The notes below the pieces were generated by a model that was given only the letters and a program-made list of their open reading frames with translations, did not search any database and was not told the origin of the DNA. Of a stretch of 64,000 nt of DNA, positions 7,258 through 16,772 are shown piece by piece. The position numbers and the translations under genes were made by a program. Numbering within the stretch: position 1 is the first letter of the stretch; every line of letters starts with the position of its first letter. The stretch is from positions 1 through 64,000 of the forward strand of contig CASFPZ010000009.1 of NCBI GenBank assembly GCA_949296365.1. Reading direction: 5' to 3'. This DNA comes from an uncultured Akkermansia sp. Lineage in GTDB: Bacteria > Verrucomicrobiota > Verrucomicrobiia > Verrucomicrobiales > Akkermansiaceae.

Positions 7258-9213
7258 TCAATTTCCTCCTTTCGGGAGACGATCACCAGATCTTGTCTGC
7301 TCGAGGTTGGGGATCTGTTGTTTCTGGGCAAGATGTTTTCGCCAGTGGCTAGCATGCTGATAATAGCAAATAGCCTTATGTTGCAAGGCACGCAGTTTCT
7401 GATCAGGTCGTTCCACACGATTCCCGCCACGATAAAAACTCAACTCACGGACCGGTTTCAAGATCACCATATCGTCTCCCTCAGCATATCCAATACACTG
7501 GTAATTGCTTAAAAAATAACGGGATTTATAATCTTTTCGTCGGGCGTCTTTCCCGTAAAATGACGTCGTATAGTTCCACCCCAATACACCGAGAAGAGTT
7601 GGCAGGACATCAATTTGGCTGATTGTTTCCGGATGGAATTCCGGGTGAACCAATTTGGGGGAATAAATAATACACGGGATCAGATGAGCTTCTGGGTTTA
7701 ACTCTTTTTTACCAGCGCTACCAGCACCATGATCAGCGACAAAAACGAAAACAGTATCATCGAACCAAGGTTTTGTTTTGGCCACGCGCATCAACTCGCC
7801 CACCGCATAGTCAGCATACTTGACAGCGCCAAGTCGACCAGTTTTGGAAGGGATATCAATTTTTCCCTCAGGATACGTATAGGGGCGATGGTTGGAAGTT
7901 GTAAAAACAAATTGCAAGAAAGGTTTGCCGCGAGCAAACGACCGATCCGCTTCTTGCACGCAACGCCGGAACAAATCTTCATCGCAAACACCCCACACAG
8001 TTGCATGGGTAATTTCTTCGTTTGGCATGCTCGTTCGATCGAGCACTTCAAATCCGTTGCCAGCAAAATACGCATTCATGTTATCGAAATAACCGTACCC
8101 ACCGTAAATCCACTTCCTGTCGTCATACCCCTCAGCAGCAAAAATCGATCCAATTGTCTGTAAATTTTCATTACCATCGCGGCGCAGGATAGCCATCCCC
8201 GGCAACGGAGGGATGGAAGTACTGACCGCTTCAAGACCTCGGACAGAGCGGGTTCCCGTCGCGTAAGTATTAGGAAAGAAAAGGCCGTTTTTTCCCAACT
8301 CCGCCAGGTTAGGGGTCAAGATTTGGCCATCGTTTCTGCGATCGGGGAAGAATTCGGAGCCCATGCTTTCCATGACCACGATCATAACATTGGGACGAAT
8401 GTTACACCCAGTGCCGGGAATGGTTCTGGCGATGCTATCGTTAGTTGTCGAAACAAATTGGACGCCGGGTTGTTGAAGATCTTGACGTAGTTCCGGCGCA
8501 ATCTCCTGTTCGTCAATCGTCAAGTAATAGTCCTGATAACTCAGTTCATTTTTCAGGAAAGCGCTGAATAAATGAAACTGACCGTCTTTTGCGATTTCGG
8601 CATTATAGCGGTTACCTACCCCATCGGCATATCCCCCGTCATAAGCAAAAAACGACAACGAACATAAGGCGACGACGCCCACAGCCCAACACAAACGGAT
8701 TTTCCATAACGGTGCCGGTTGATCAGGGATCAGGTATTTGCGAGCCAACCATACAGCAGCAACCGACGCAACAATAACCCCTAACACAATAGGAATGATC
8801 GGATACGATTGGTAAATATTGCCAATGACCTCTTTGGTGTAAACAAGATAATCTACAGCTATAAAGTTAAATGAAGCCGTAAATTCATTCCAAAAGAACC
8901 CTTCAGCAACATCCTCAAAAATGGAAACGAAGGCAAACAACGAAAAAAACGATATTGTCACTATTCGATCAGCTTTGGATCCGTGTTGTTTTTGCGGTAA
9001 AAAGACCAAATAAAGGAAATAAGGGATCATCCAATAGGCGAAGCTGACAATCAATTCTACCACAAAAACACCAAGCGTCTTAACTAAAGGAACGATTCGC
9101 CAGTCGACATTGCTCCGTTCCCCACAAACAAGCAAAACAAACTCGACCAGTTCAATGGCAGCAGCCAGAAGGAAAAACGGCAACATTCGCCTCACGTAGT
9201 AATTTTTCATCAT
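7258..9213 (-). CDS. LTA synthase-type membrane sulfatase / phosphoglycerol transferase
   Basis: A 651-residue protein from the ATG at 9213 (a start at 9357 would add 48 residues and overlap the divergent gene). About five membrane helices in the first 190 residues are followed by a periplasmic alkaline-phosphatase-fold domain. The metal-binding glutamate is in VVMESMGSEF (about E282), the probable catalytic threonine in TYATGTRSVRG (about T321), and the later metal ligands in VADHGAGSAG. Relatives (LtaS, OpgB, EptA-like enzymes) transfer glycerophosphate or phosphoethanolamine to envelope polymers. In a Gram-negative cell the likely acceptors are membrane-derived or LPS-type glycans; that is inference. 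The C-terminal 60 residues are basic and not typical of the catalytic fold. It is divergent from the fucosidase operon. Confidence 0.82.
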   Translation of the reverse strand: MMKNYYVRRMLPFFLLAAAIELVEFVLLVCGERSNVDWRIVPLVKTLGVFVVELIVSFAYWMIPYFLYLVFLPQKQHGSKADRIVTISFFSLFAFVSIFEDVAEGFFWNEFTASFNFIAVDYLVYTKEVIGNIYQSYPIIPIVLGVIVASVAAVWLARKYLIPDQPAPLWKIRLCWAVGVVALCSLSFFAYDGGYADGVGNRYNAEIAKDGQFHLFSAFLKNELSYQDYYLTIDEQEIAPELRQDLQQPGVQFVSTTNDSIARTIPGTGCNIRPNVMIVVMESMGSEFFPDRRNDGQILTPNLAELGKNGLFFPNTYATGTRSVRGLEAVSTSIPPLPGMAILRRDGNENLQTIGSIFAAEGYDDRKWIYGGYGYFDNMNAYFAGNGFEVLDRTSMPNEEITHATVWGVCDEDLFRRCVQEADRSFARGKPFLQFVFTTSNHRPYTYPEGKIDIPSKTGRLGAVKYADYAVGELMRVAKTKPWFDDTVFVFVADHGAGSAGKKELNPEAHLIPCIIYSPKLVHPEFHPETISQIDVLPTLLGVLGWNYTTSFYGKDARRKDYKSRYFLSNYQCIGYAEGDDMVILKPVRELSFYRGGNRVERPDQKLRALQHKAICYYQHASHWRKHLAQKQQIPNLEQTRSGDRLPKGGN

Positions 9214-9342
9214 TGTCGGAAGGGTTAGAGTGGCCTTTTTTTGAACGTTCAAAAAATTCACTTTTGTGCCAGATCGTTGACAAAATTTAAAAAATATTGA
9301 TAGAGGTTCGCTTTTGCCAACGTACTTTGAAACAAAGTTAAC

Positions 9343-11892
9343 ATGCATCCACATCATACTTCGTCTTGGATAAAAGTAACGTTAATTGTTGTCGGGAGTT
9401 GCGTTTTAAACACATGGGGTCAAAGCAAGCCCTTAGAGACGCCCAAAGCGCCATGTCCGCAATGGACGCATTCAGCCCCAAGTCAGCAAGAACGTTGGGA
9501 GCAGCTCATCATTCCCTACCAGCAACCGGCCAAGCCCCGAAGCCACTATGGCACCCTGATTGGAAATGGCCTCATAGGAGTCGAACAATCAGGTGATCCC
9601 GGAACAGATATTTTTCACTTGAATCACAAAGGGTTTTGGTCAGGAGATCCCCAATATACAGAGGAACTGCATCGACACGGAGAATGGACCGCCTCACCCA
9701 AAGACCGCCGACACGCTTGGGAACAGACGCGAAAATTGTTGAAAGAGGCCTATGCGGAGGGATTAGACGTAGAGCAGAGACTCGCCAAAATGAAAGAAAT
9801 GGAAGAAGCCGCCAAAGGCATGTGGTGTACCTCGGTGCAGGCGACTTTTCTACCGATGGGGGATTTAAGCATCCGGCAACCCGGGCACGAGGCCAATTAT
9901 ACAGATTACCGCCGTTGGCTCGATCTGGATGGCGCCACAGCGCATGTCACTTATCGTTATCAAGGGACAGTCTACCGCCGTCAAGCATTTGTCAGCCACC
10001 CCGACCGAGTCATGGTCGTCCAGTTAACAAATGACGGCAACGTCCCCATGGATATGGAAATAGGCCTGCAGCTTCCGCCAGAAATGCAGGGCAAAAGTCC
10101 AGACAACCAAGTGACAGTCGATACCAAGCGGAAAGAAGTCGTCATGACAGGCCGAGCCCCAATTGTCAAAACGGGCAACGGAGGCCAATGGGTTCCCGAT
10201 CGCGGCATTACCTTTGAATCTCGGGTTCGCCTTCTCACGAAGGGAGGGAGCATAGAGACAGGCGCCAATTCTATCCGCATAGTAGGCGCCACACAAGTCA
10301 CGTTAATCTATGCAAGCGAGACGAGTTACAAGGACAACTTGACAGCCCCCGCCACCCATACCATCAATCTGACAGAACGAGTCAAACGTACCCTGGACCA
10401 GGCAAGCCAGAAATCCATAGCCAACCTCTTGGAACGCCATCAGAAAGACTTTCGATCGTTATTTCGCAGGTTGTGGTTAAGCCTGGAAGGCGAGTCCATT
10501 CATTCGGGCAACCGGACCATTGCTCCAGAAGACTACGTTCGCTATTACCAATACGGGCGTTATCTCATGATTTCAGCCGAGCGTGCGAATACGTTAGACT
10601 TACCCTTCAACCTTTGCGGACTTTGGAATCCAGTCTGGGATCCTCCGAACCAAAGTGCCTACTTTCTCAATGAGAATTTGCAGAAAATGCATGCAGTCGC
10701 CGGGCCAGGTAATTTGAGCGACACTTGCGAGCCCTATTGGAAATGGATCAAGCATGCGGCCAGTTCCCAGCGAGGAGGCAAGACCGCCAAGGACTGTTTT
10801 GGGATTGATCAAGCCTGGACAATCAGCCATTCATCCGACGCCTGGTGCAAGACAGATTTATGGGGAGGAGAAACCCGGTGGTCGAACTGGAACGGAGGCG
10901 GGTACTGGATTGCTGCAGATTTGTACAATGCTTATGATTTTACGGGAGACATTGACTTTCTTGCGGGGTGTTATCCCGTTTTTGAAGGAGCTTCCCGTTT
11001 TGCCCTCGGCAACATGATTCAAGTCGACGGGATCAAAGGCGAGCTGAAAAACTACGTTGTTTTGGCGCCATCGACTTCTCCGGAGCATTGGTTTTTGGAA
11101 CCGAATGGCAAATATATAGGCAGTGTCGACATCATGACCACAGGCGATCTCTGGGCATGCCGGAATCTATTCCACATCACACTGCGGGCCGGTACAACAT
11201 TGCAACAGCACGGATATCCCGTCGACACCGCTTTACTCCGATCGATCCGATCCGCAATCAGCAAACTGCCGCCGTTAGAACTGTACATTGATACCGAGAC
11301 CGGGTTGTTGCGGGAATGGTACAACGAGTACCGCCGCGGAGAAGACGGGCATCGGCACGCCACCCACCTCATGGGGTTCTTTTTTGGGTACGCCGGGATG
11401 CCCGCAACCAACAGTCCCCAGGCGCCAAGCAACCGGGTTTTTAACGCTGCACGCCATGAATTAAAACGGTTAGGAGATCTAGGTGGTGGGTACCATCCCG
11501 ACATTGTCACGATGGGTATCCGCGCTGGAATGCCCGAATGGGCGCTTGGCAAAATCTTGGATACAACACCAGAGCCATGGGCAGCAGGAAGTTTCATCTG
11601 GAAGTGGATCCCCATCAGCGCTCCGGTTGTCGAACCCTTGTTGGACAGTCGACACGATACGCTCGACATCCTGCCGGCGCTCCCAGCCACCTGGAAGAAT
11701 GGCCGCATCGCAGGCATTAGAGCCCGCGGCGGAGCCCAACTCAGCATCAGCTGGCAAGACGGCGAACTCACCCGTTGCGCCATTGATCTTCCGACTCAAA
11801 AGATCCCGCGCATTCTTTACAAAGGACAGCCAGTCAACCCGCAAAACGATCATCGTTTCATCATTCGCACCTCTTCAACAACGACTTTATAA
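9343..11892 (+). CDS. Secreted GH95 alpha-L-fucosidase-like enzyme
   Basis: An 849-residue exported enzyme with an N-terminal signal peptide (IKVTLIVVGSCVLNTWG). The N-terminal GH95 beta-sandwich (about 50-330) precedes an alpha/alpha-barrel. The catalytic set of GH95 can be located: the asparagine pair N443-x-N445 in LNENLQKM, the general acid E581 in APSTSPEHW, and the HRHATHL motif near residue 677. GH95 enzymes are inverting and mostly cleave alpha-1,2-fucose from glycan ends; some act on alpha-L-galactose. The LNENLQKM region departs from the common MNYW pattern, so specificity may differ. It is the first gene of an operon: the GH29 gene follows 15 bases later. Confidence 0.88.
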   Translation: MHPHHTSSWIKVTLIVVGSCVLNTWGQSKPLETPKAPCPQWTHSAPSQQERWEQLIIPYQQPAKPRSHYGTLIGNGLIGVEQSGDPGTDIFHLNHKGFWSGDPQYTEELHRHGEWTASPKDRRHAWEQTRKLLKEAYAEGLDVEQRLAKMKEMEEAAKGMWCTSVQATFLPMGDLSIRQPGHEANYTDYRRWLDLDGATAHVTYRYQGTVYRRQAFVSHPDRVMVVQLTNDGNVPMDMEIGLQLPPEMQGKSPDNQVTVDTKRKEVVMTGRAPIVKTGNGGQWVPDRGITFESRVRLLTKGGSIETGANSIRIVGATQVTLIYASETSYKDNLTAPATHTINLTERVKRTLDQASQKSIANLLERHQKDFRSLFRRLWLSLEGESIHSGNRTIAPEDYVRYYQYGRYLMISAERANTLDLPFNLCGLWNPVWDPPNQSAYFLNENLQKMHAVAGPGNLSDTCEPYWKWIKHAASSQRGGKTAKDCFGIDQAWTISHSSDAWCKTDLWGGETRWSNWNGGGYWIAADLYNAYDFTGDIDFLAGCYPVFEGASRFALGNMIQVDGIKGELKNYVVLAPSTSPEHWFLEPNGKYIGSVDIMTTGDLWACRNLFHITLRAGTTLQQHGYPVDTALLRSIRSAISKLPPLELYIDTETGLLREWYNEYRRGEDGHRHATHLMGFFFGYAGMPATNSPQAPSNRVFNAARHELKRLGDLGGGYHPDIVTMGIRAGMPEWALGKILDTTPEPWAAGSFIWKWIPISAPVVEPLLDSRHDTLDILPALPATWKNGRIAGIRARGGAQLSISWQDGELTRCAIDLPTQKIPRILYKGQPVNPQNDHRFIIRTSSTTTL

Positions 11893-11907
11893 AACCAACA
11901 TCTACCT

Positions 11908-13317
11908 ATGAATATTCATCGCTATTCCATCCCACTCCTGGTCTCATGCTTAGGGATATGGGCAGGTGTTTCAGCAAGTTTCGCCCAAAACACGCCGGAA
12001 GCCCAAGCCCAACATAAAATCCTTGGGCAAAACGCATCTCAGGCCGGTTTCGCCCAAAGCCGTCCCAATACGCATCCCAACGCCCAATGGTTCCCCAAAG
12101 CCGGACTGGGATTATTCGTCCATTTTGGCATTGCATCAGTACACGGCGGGATCGACCTTTCGTGGGGGATGTACGCCAACAAAAGCTGGGAAGATGGCGA
12201 GCTCGCTCCGGAAAAATACTGGGCCTTGGCCGATCAATGGAATCCAAAGCATTTCAATCCGGATCAATGGGTCAAATTAGCCGCCGAGGCAGGATTCCAG
12301 TATATCGTTTTTACAACAAAGCACCACGATGGGTACACCATGTGGCCCAGCCGCTACGGCAACTTAGGCGTACGCCAAAAGTTAGACTCCAGAGATCTCG
12401 TTCGCGAATTTGTCGATGCCTGTCGAAAATACCGCGTGAAGATTGGCCTTTATTATTCACCGCCCGACTGGTATTTTGACGCTCCTTACATGAATTGGGA
12501 TTACTCTGGTCGGCAAGTATTGAATACTCGGCACCAACCCATCGATCGACTCCCCGCCAAACCGGCAGGCCACGACCAAAAACGCCGCGACATGGTCGCC
12601 AACCAAGTGCGAGAGTTGCTGACACAATACGGACACATCGACATCATGTGGTTCGACGGGGGGCAAGGCGAAATCTCCAACGAAGAAGTTCGCCGATTGC
12701 AACCCGGCATCATCATCAACCGGCGCAACGGCGAAATCGGCGACTTTGGCGATTCAGAAGGATGCCTGCCAACAAAGAAATTCAAGGGTTGGTTTGAAAC
12801 CAACGACCCCTGTTGGCCCAATCGATGGTGGACCTATTCGACAAGCGACCGCATGGCCACGGCAGGCGAAGTCATTGAGAATCTCGTGATCATGCGATCC
12901 TGGGGCGGCAACTATCTAGCCAACGTCGGCCCCATGCCCGACGGGAACATGCCACCGGAAGCGCTCCAGGCCTGGAGAGAAATGGCCCAATGGATGAAAC
13001 ATTCCGGGGAGTCAGTCATCGACGTTCAAGCAGGTCCGTTCCCGGAACAATCCAACCAACCAGTCACGATTAAAAATCCGCAAACGTTGTATGCCCACGC
13101 CTTCCCCAACTGCCACCAACCCATTGTCATACGCGGCATTTCTGCAGCTCCAGCTCGAGCCATTCTGTTGCGGACCGGGGACAGCATCCCAGTACGCATC
13201 GACCAAGATACTCTTACCATTTCCATTCCGCCCGCTCTCCGTTCACGGCTTGTCGACACCGTCAAGCTAGAATGGGATCATGCCTCGCTACCACCATCAT
13301 TCTTAGCACAACCATGA
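11908..13317 (+). CDS. Secreted GH29 alpha-L-fucosidase
   Basis: A 469-residue exported retaining fucosidase. A signal peptide ends near SASFAQ. The TIM barrel begins at about residue 60 with FPKAGLGLFVHFG, carries the KHHDGYTMW signature (residues 138-146) and the catalytic nucleophile D250 in IMWFDGG; a small beta domain closes the protein from about 370. GH29 removes terminal alpha-fucose (1,2/1,3/1,4/1,6 linkages by subfamily). It lies 15 bases after the GH95 gene and overlaps the next gene by four bases (ATGA), so the three are almost surely co-translated. The acid/base residue of GH29 varies and was not assigned. Confidence 0.93.
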   Translation: MNIHRYSIPLLVSCLGIWAGVSASFAQNTPEAQAQHKILGQNASQAGFAQSRPNTHPNAQWFPKAGLGLFVHFGIASVHGGIDLSWGMYANKSWEDGELAPEKYWALADQWNPKHFNPDQWVKLAAEAGFQYIVFTTKHHDGYTMWPSRYGNLGVRQKLDSRDLVREFVDACRKYRVKIGLYYSPPDWYFDAPYMNWDYSGRQVLNTRHQPIDRLPAKPAGHDQKRRDMVANQVRELLTQYGHIDIMWFDGGQGEISNEEVRRLQPGIIINRRNGEIGDFGDSEGCLPTKKFKGWFETNDPCWPNRWWTYSTSDRMATAGEVIENLVIMRSWGGNYLANVGPMPDGNMPPEALQAWREMAQWMKHSGESVIDVQAGPFPEQSNQPVTIKNPQTLYAHAFPNCHQPIVIRGISAAPARAILLRTGDSIPVRIDQDTLTISIPPALRSRLVDTVKLEWDHASLPPSFLAQP

Positions 13318-16300
13318 AATTACGTACCACATTCTGGACACGGTTGCTTCCCAGCCTCTGCACCCTGTGTGCCATAGGAATACACTTAGCCGCCGCACAG
13401 ACAACGCCCGCCGATGTCCAACAACGGCTTGCCGATTTCGACAAGCAAGCCGTTCTCCTGGCCTTCCAAGACCAGTATCCCCAATCGCCCGTTCCGCCGC
13501 CATCCATCATGGCCCAGCTGAATGAATTAGATCAATTGCGAACACAGTTTCCATCGATGGCGGAAGCCGATCAACAAAAAGCCTTGCCACGGATCCAAAG
13601 TCTTTTGGCAGGAGTCGATCGCATGCTGCTCAACAATCCATTGATCCAAGGAAAACAAATTCTTGCCATTAAGAGGCATTTCCCAGGAGATGCACGCTCC
13701 CGAATCAGTGGAGGACTTGGACTAGCACCCTCCAATTTCCAAAATAACTCGGAAATTTGGAATCCAGCGCAGGGATGGAACAACGAGTACGTATCCTACA
13801 CCGTTGGCAACCAGGACATCAAGGAGAAGGTCGTCTACAAACCGCAGCCAGGCATGATCATTTCCGACACAGAGCCGCACTGGTCAGGCGATAAGGTCAT
13901 GTTCTCTTCGATAGGAACGAACAATCGATGGCATCTTTTTGAGCTCTCGTTATCGCAAGGCACAGTGCAACAGCTTACTCCGCCAGAATATAAGGACTTC
14001 GACAGTTTTGATGGATGTTATGCTCCGGATGGATCGTATATCTTTTGTTCGACAGCGACATTTTTGGGGTTACCTTGTACAAACGGCGGCAACAAGATGT
14101 GCGGATTGTTTACCTACGATCCCAAGACAAAAAAATCTCGGCAATTGACCTTTGACCAAGACAGCAACTGGAATCCTGTCGTCATGGACAACGGCATGGT
14201 GTTGTACCAACGCTGGGAATACGCCGACTTGCCGCACTCTAACAGCCGTTTGCTTTTTACCATGAATCCAGACGGGACTAATCAGATGTCCATCTACGGA
14301 TCCAATTCTTATTTTCCCACGGCTTTCTTTGGCGCTCGTCCCATACCGGGTCATTCCAGCAAAATTGTTGGGGTAGCCGGAGGCCACCACAGCGTATCGC
14401 GAAGTGGCCAGCTTCTCATTCTAGACCCCCAAGTAGGGACGCAAGAAGCCGAAGGAGTCGTCGCGGAAATTCCTTATCGAGGCAAAAAAGTCAAAGCCGA
14501 AGTACGAGATCGCCTGCCCGATGGCAAATGGCCTCAATTCTTACACCCCTTTCCACTGAGCGACAAGTACTTTCTTGTATCGATGAAGCGTTCTCCCCAG
14601 TCGCTTTGGGGGATCTATCTCGTCGATGTGTTCAACAACATGACATTGATTGCCGAGCAGGAAGGCGCAGCGCTGGTGGAACCTGTTATTGTTGAACCCA
14701 AGCCAGCGCCGCTTGCCATTCATTCGCGCATCGATCTCACGTCGCCCACGGCCACAGTCTTTCTACAAGACGTTTACTATGGAGGTGGTTTGAAAGGGAT
14801 TCCGCGCGGTACCGTCAAAAAGCTTCGCATTGGCAGTTACTCATTCTCACCGTGGACTCAGGGGGGGCTTTTAGGCACTATTGGCCTAGATGGACCATGG
14901 GACATCAAGAGAATTTTAGGAGAAGTCACTGTCGAGGAAGACGGATCGGCCATGTTTACCGTGCCGGCCAACCGTCCCATTTTCGTTCAGCCGCTCGACG
15001 CCAATGGGCAAGCTCTCCAAGTCATGAGGAGTTGGTTCACGGCCATGCCAGGCGAAAAACTTTCTTGCGTAGGTTGCCACGAAACCAGGAACCAAGTTGT
15101 ACAACCCAAACGAACGCTTGCAGCACTCAAAGCCCCACAGAAAATTCAAGAATTTTATGGAAGAGAACGAGGTTTCAGTTTTGTGCATGAGGTCCAGCCA
15201 GTACTCGACCGCAAATGCGTTTCTTGCCACAATGGCACGAACCCCGCTATTCCCTATTTCAAGGGAGATCGTTTGTTAACAGACTGGAGTTCCCAAATTT
15301 CCGGGCATGGCGGTGGCGGGTACGCAGGTAAATTTACAGAATCTTACTACCAGTTGCAGCGCTACGTCCGGCGCCCCGGCATAGAAAGCGACATGCACAT
15401 GCTCACGCCCATGGATGTCCACGCTAGCCAGACAGAACTCTTTCAAGTTCTCAACAAAGGCCATCATAACGTCCAGTTAACGGATGAAGAACAACGTAAA
15501 CTGGCATGTTGGATCGACTTTAACGCGCCTTTTTACGGACGTCGTTCCGATATTCCCGATTTTGACCGCGCCAAACATGCCTGTGCATTAAAAGCGAAAT
15601 ACGCGCCGATGTTCCAGGTGACCCTGCCCGACCTCGAGTGGCTACCGGAAAAGCCGGGCCCCATTCAGCCGGAAATGCCACCGCAAGGGACTCAGCCCAA
15701 CACCGAGACGCCACAGCTCAAGGGCTGGCCGTACTATAACCGAGGCTATCTCTACCATGCAAACGACCAAATCAACCTGGGCCACATCAGGACGACAATC
15801 GACGTAGGCGATGGCATAGAAATGCAACTCGTCAAAGTACCGGCGGGCAAGTTTATCATGGGGAGTTCCCGCCAGGCGGACGAAATGCCGCAGACCATTC
15901 AGAGTATCGACAAACCGTTCTGGATTGGACAATTCGAGGTTACCAACGAACAGTTCCGCGCCTTCAAAAAAGACCACGACAGCCGCACGGAACATCGGCA
16001 TGGATACCAGTTCGGGCGCAAAGGTTATCCGCTGAACAAGGCCAATCAACCAGTTGTCCGCGTCTCCTGGGAAGAAGCCATGGCCTTCTGCAACTGGCTT
16101 TCTGAAAAAACCGGGCTTAAGGTTTCGTTGCCTACCGAAGCGCAATGGGAATGGGCATGCCGAGCAGGCAGTGGCATGGCCTACTCATTCGGAGAATTAG
16201 GCGCCGATTACACTCGCTTTGCCAATGTGGGAGACCAGAGGTTACAAGAATTTGCCGCCTGTACCGCACACAAATTTTACGAAGGCGTTCGCATCCTGGA

Positions 16301-16634
16301 TTCCCCGTCTCGATACGACGACTGGATTCCGCGGGACACTCAGTTCAACGACGGGGGGTTTGTTTCGGAAGAAGTTGGCCATTATCGTTCCAATTCGTGG
16401 GATATTTACGACATGCACGGGAATGTCTGGGAATGGACACGTTCGCAATACAAGCCCTATCCCTACCGTTCTGACGACGGTCGTAACGACCTCAGCAATA
16501 CGCAAACGCAGCGAGTCGTCCGAGGAGGCTCGTGGTACGATCGACCCTTCAAGGCGACTTCAAGCTACCGGCTCCCGTATCGCGGGTACCAGAAGGTATT
16601 CAACGTTGGATTCCGGGTTGTTATCGAAGAATAA
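13314..16634 (+). CDS. Secreted hydrazine-synthase-alpha-like beta-propeller with two c-haem motifs fused to an FGE/SUMF1-like domain
   Basis: A 1106-residue protein from the ATG that overlaps the GH29 stop codon. A signal peptide ends at AAAQ. Residues about 170-430 form a TolB/PD40-like propeller (repeats such as EPHWSGDKVMFSS and NWNPVVMDNGMVLYQ). Two haem c motifs follow: C585-V-G-C588-H589 and C635-V-S-C638-H639, the second after VLDRK as in hydrazine synthase alpha-like proteins. From about 830 comes a formylglycine-generating-enzyme-like domain (VPAGKFIMGSS, VSWEEAMAFCNWLSE, LPTEAQWEWACRAG, HGNVWEWT, RGGSW). The two catalytic cysteines of true FGE near the end are absent (RGGSWYDRPFKATSS), so it should not mature sulfatases; ligand binding is more likely. 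Its substrate is unknown. The operon position suggests work on fucosylated glycans or their products. Confidence 0.85.
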   Translation: MKLRTTFWTRLLPSLCTLCAIGIHLAAAQTTPADVQQRLADFDKQAVLLAFQDQYPQSPVPPPSIMAQLNELDQLRTQFPSMAEADQQKALPRIQSLLAGVDRMLLNNPLIQGKQILAIKRHFPGDARSRISGGLGLAPSNFQNNSEIWNPAQGWNNEYVSYTVGNQDIKEKVVYKPQPGMIISDTEPHWSGDKVMFSSIGTNNRWHLFELSLSQGTVQQLTPPEYKDFDSFDGCYAPDGSYIFCSTATFLGLPCTNGGNKMCGLFTYDPKTKKSRQLTFDQDSNWNPVVMDNGMVLYQRWEYADLPHSNSRLLFTMNPDGTNQMSIYGSNSYFPTAFFGARPIPGHSSKIVGVAGGHHSVSRSGQLLILDPQVGTQEAEGVVAEIPYRGKKVKAEVRDRLPDGKWPQFLHPFPLSDKYFLVSMKRSPQSLWGIYLVDVFNNMTLIAEQEGAALVEPVIVEPKPAPLAIHSRIDLTSPTATVFLQDVYYGGGLKGIPRGTVKKLRIGSYSFSPWTQGGLLGTIGLDGPWDIKRILGEVTVEEDGSAMFTVPANRPIFVQPLDANGQALQVMRSWFTAMPGEKLSCVGCHETRNQVVQPKRTLAALKAPQKIQEFYGRERGFSFVHEVQPVLDRKCVSCHNGTNPAIPYFKGDRLLTDWSSQISGHGGGGYAGKFTESYYQLQRYVRRPGIESDMHMLTPMDVHASQTELFQVLNKGHHNVQLTDEEQRKLACWIDFNAPFYGRRSDIPDFDRAKHACALKAKYAPMFQVTLPDLEWLPEKPGPIQPEMPPQGTQPNTETPQLKGWPYYNRGYLYHANDQINLGHIRTTIDVGDGIEMQLVKVPAGKFIMGSSRQADEMPQTIQSIDKPFWIGQFEVTNEQFRAFKKDHDSRTEHRHGYQFGRKGYPLNKANQPVVRVSWEEAMAFCNWLSEKTGLKVSLPTEAQWEWACRAGSGMAYSFGELGADYTRFANVGDQRLQEFAACTAHKFYEGVRILDSPSRYDDWIPRDTQFNDGGFVSEEVGHYRSNSWDIYDMHGNVWEWTRSQYKPYPYRSDDGRNDLSNTQTQRVVRGGSWYDRPFKATSSYRLPYRGYQKVFNVGFRVVIEE

Positions 16635-16648
16635 CCACCATTTTGCCA

Positions 16649-16683
16649 CTCCCTCTTTGTCTGGCTCTGCGGCAAAGAGGGAG
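16649..16683 (+). terminator. Hairpin terminator of the fucosidase operon
   Basis: CTCCCTCTTTG (16649-16659) pairs perfectly with CAAAGAGGGAG (16673-16683), 14 bases after the stop codon of the propeller/FGE gene. Only a weak T-rich stretch (ATTTGTT) follows. Position and an 11-pair stem support termination. Confidence 0.65.
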
Positions 16684-16772
16684 ATTTGTTGGCTCAAGGA
16701 GCTTTTTATTCCCTTTGCGACAACAAGAATTGCCAAATTCGAGTTTCCTAGTATGGTTAAGCTAAGAGAGCC

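Noticed and set aside
13314..16634. FGE-like domain as a sulfatase-maturing enzyme
   Set aside because: Both catalytic cysteines are missing and no formylglycine-type sulfatase lies nearby.
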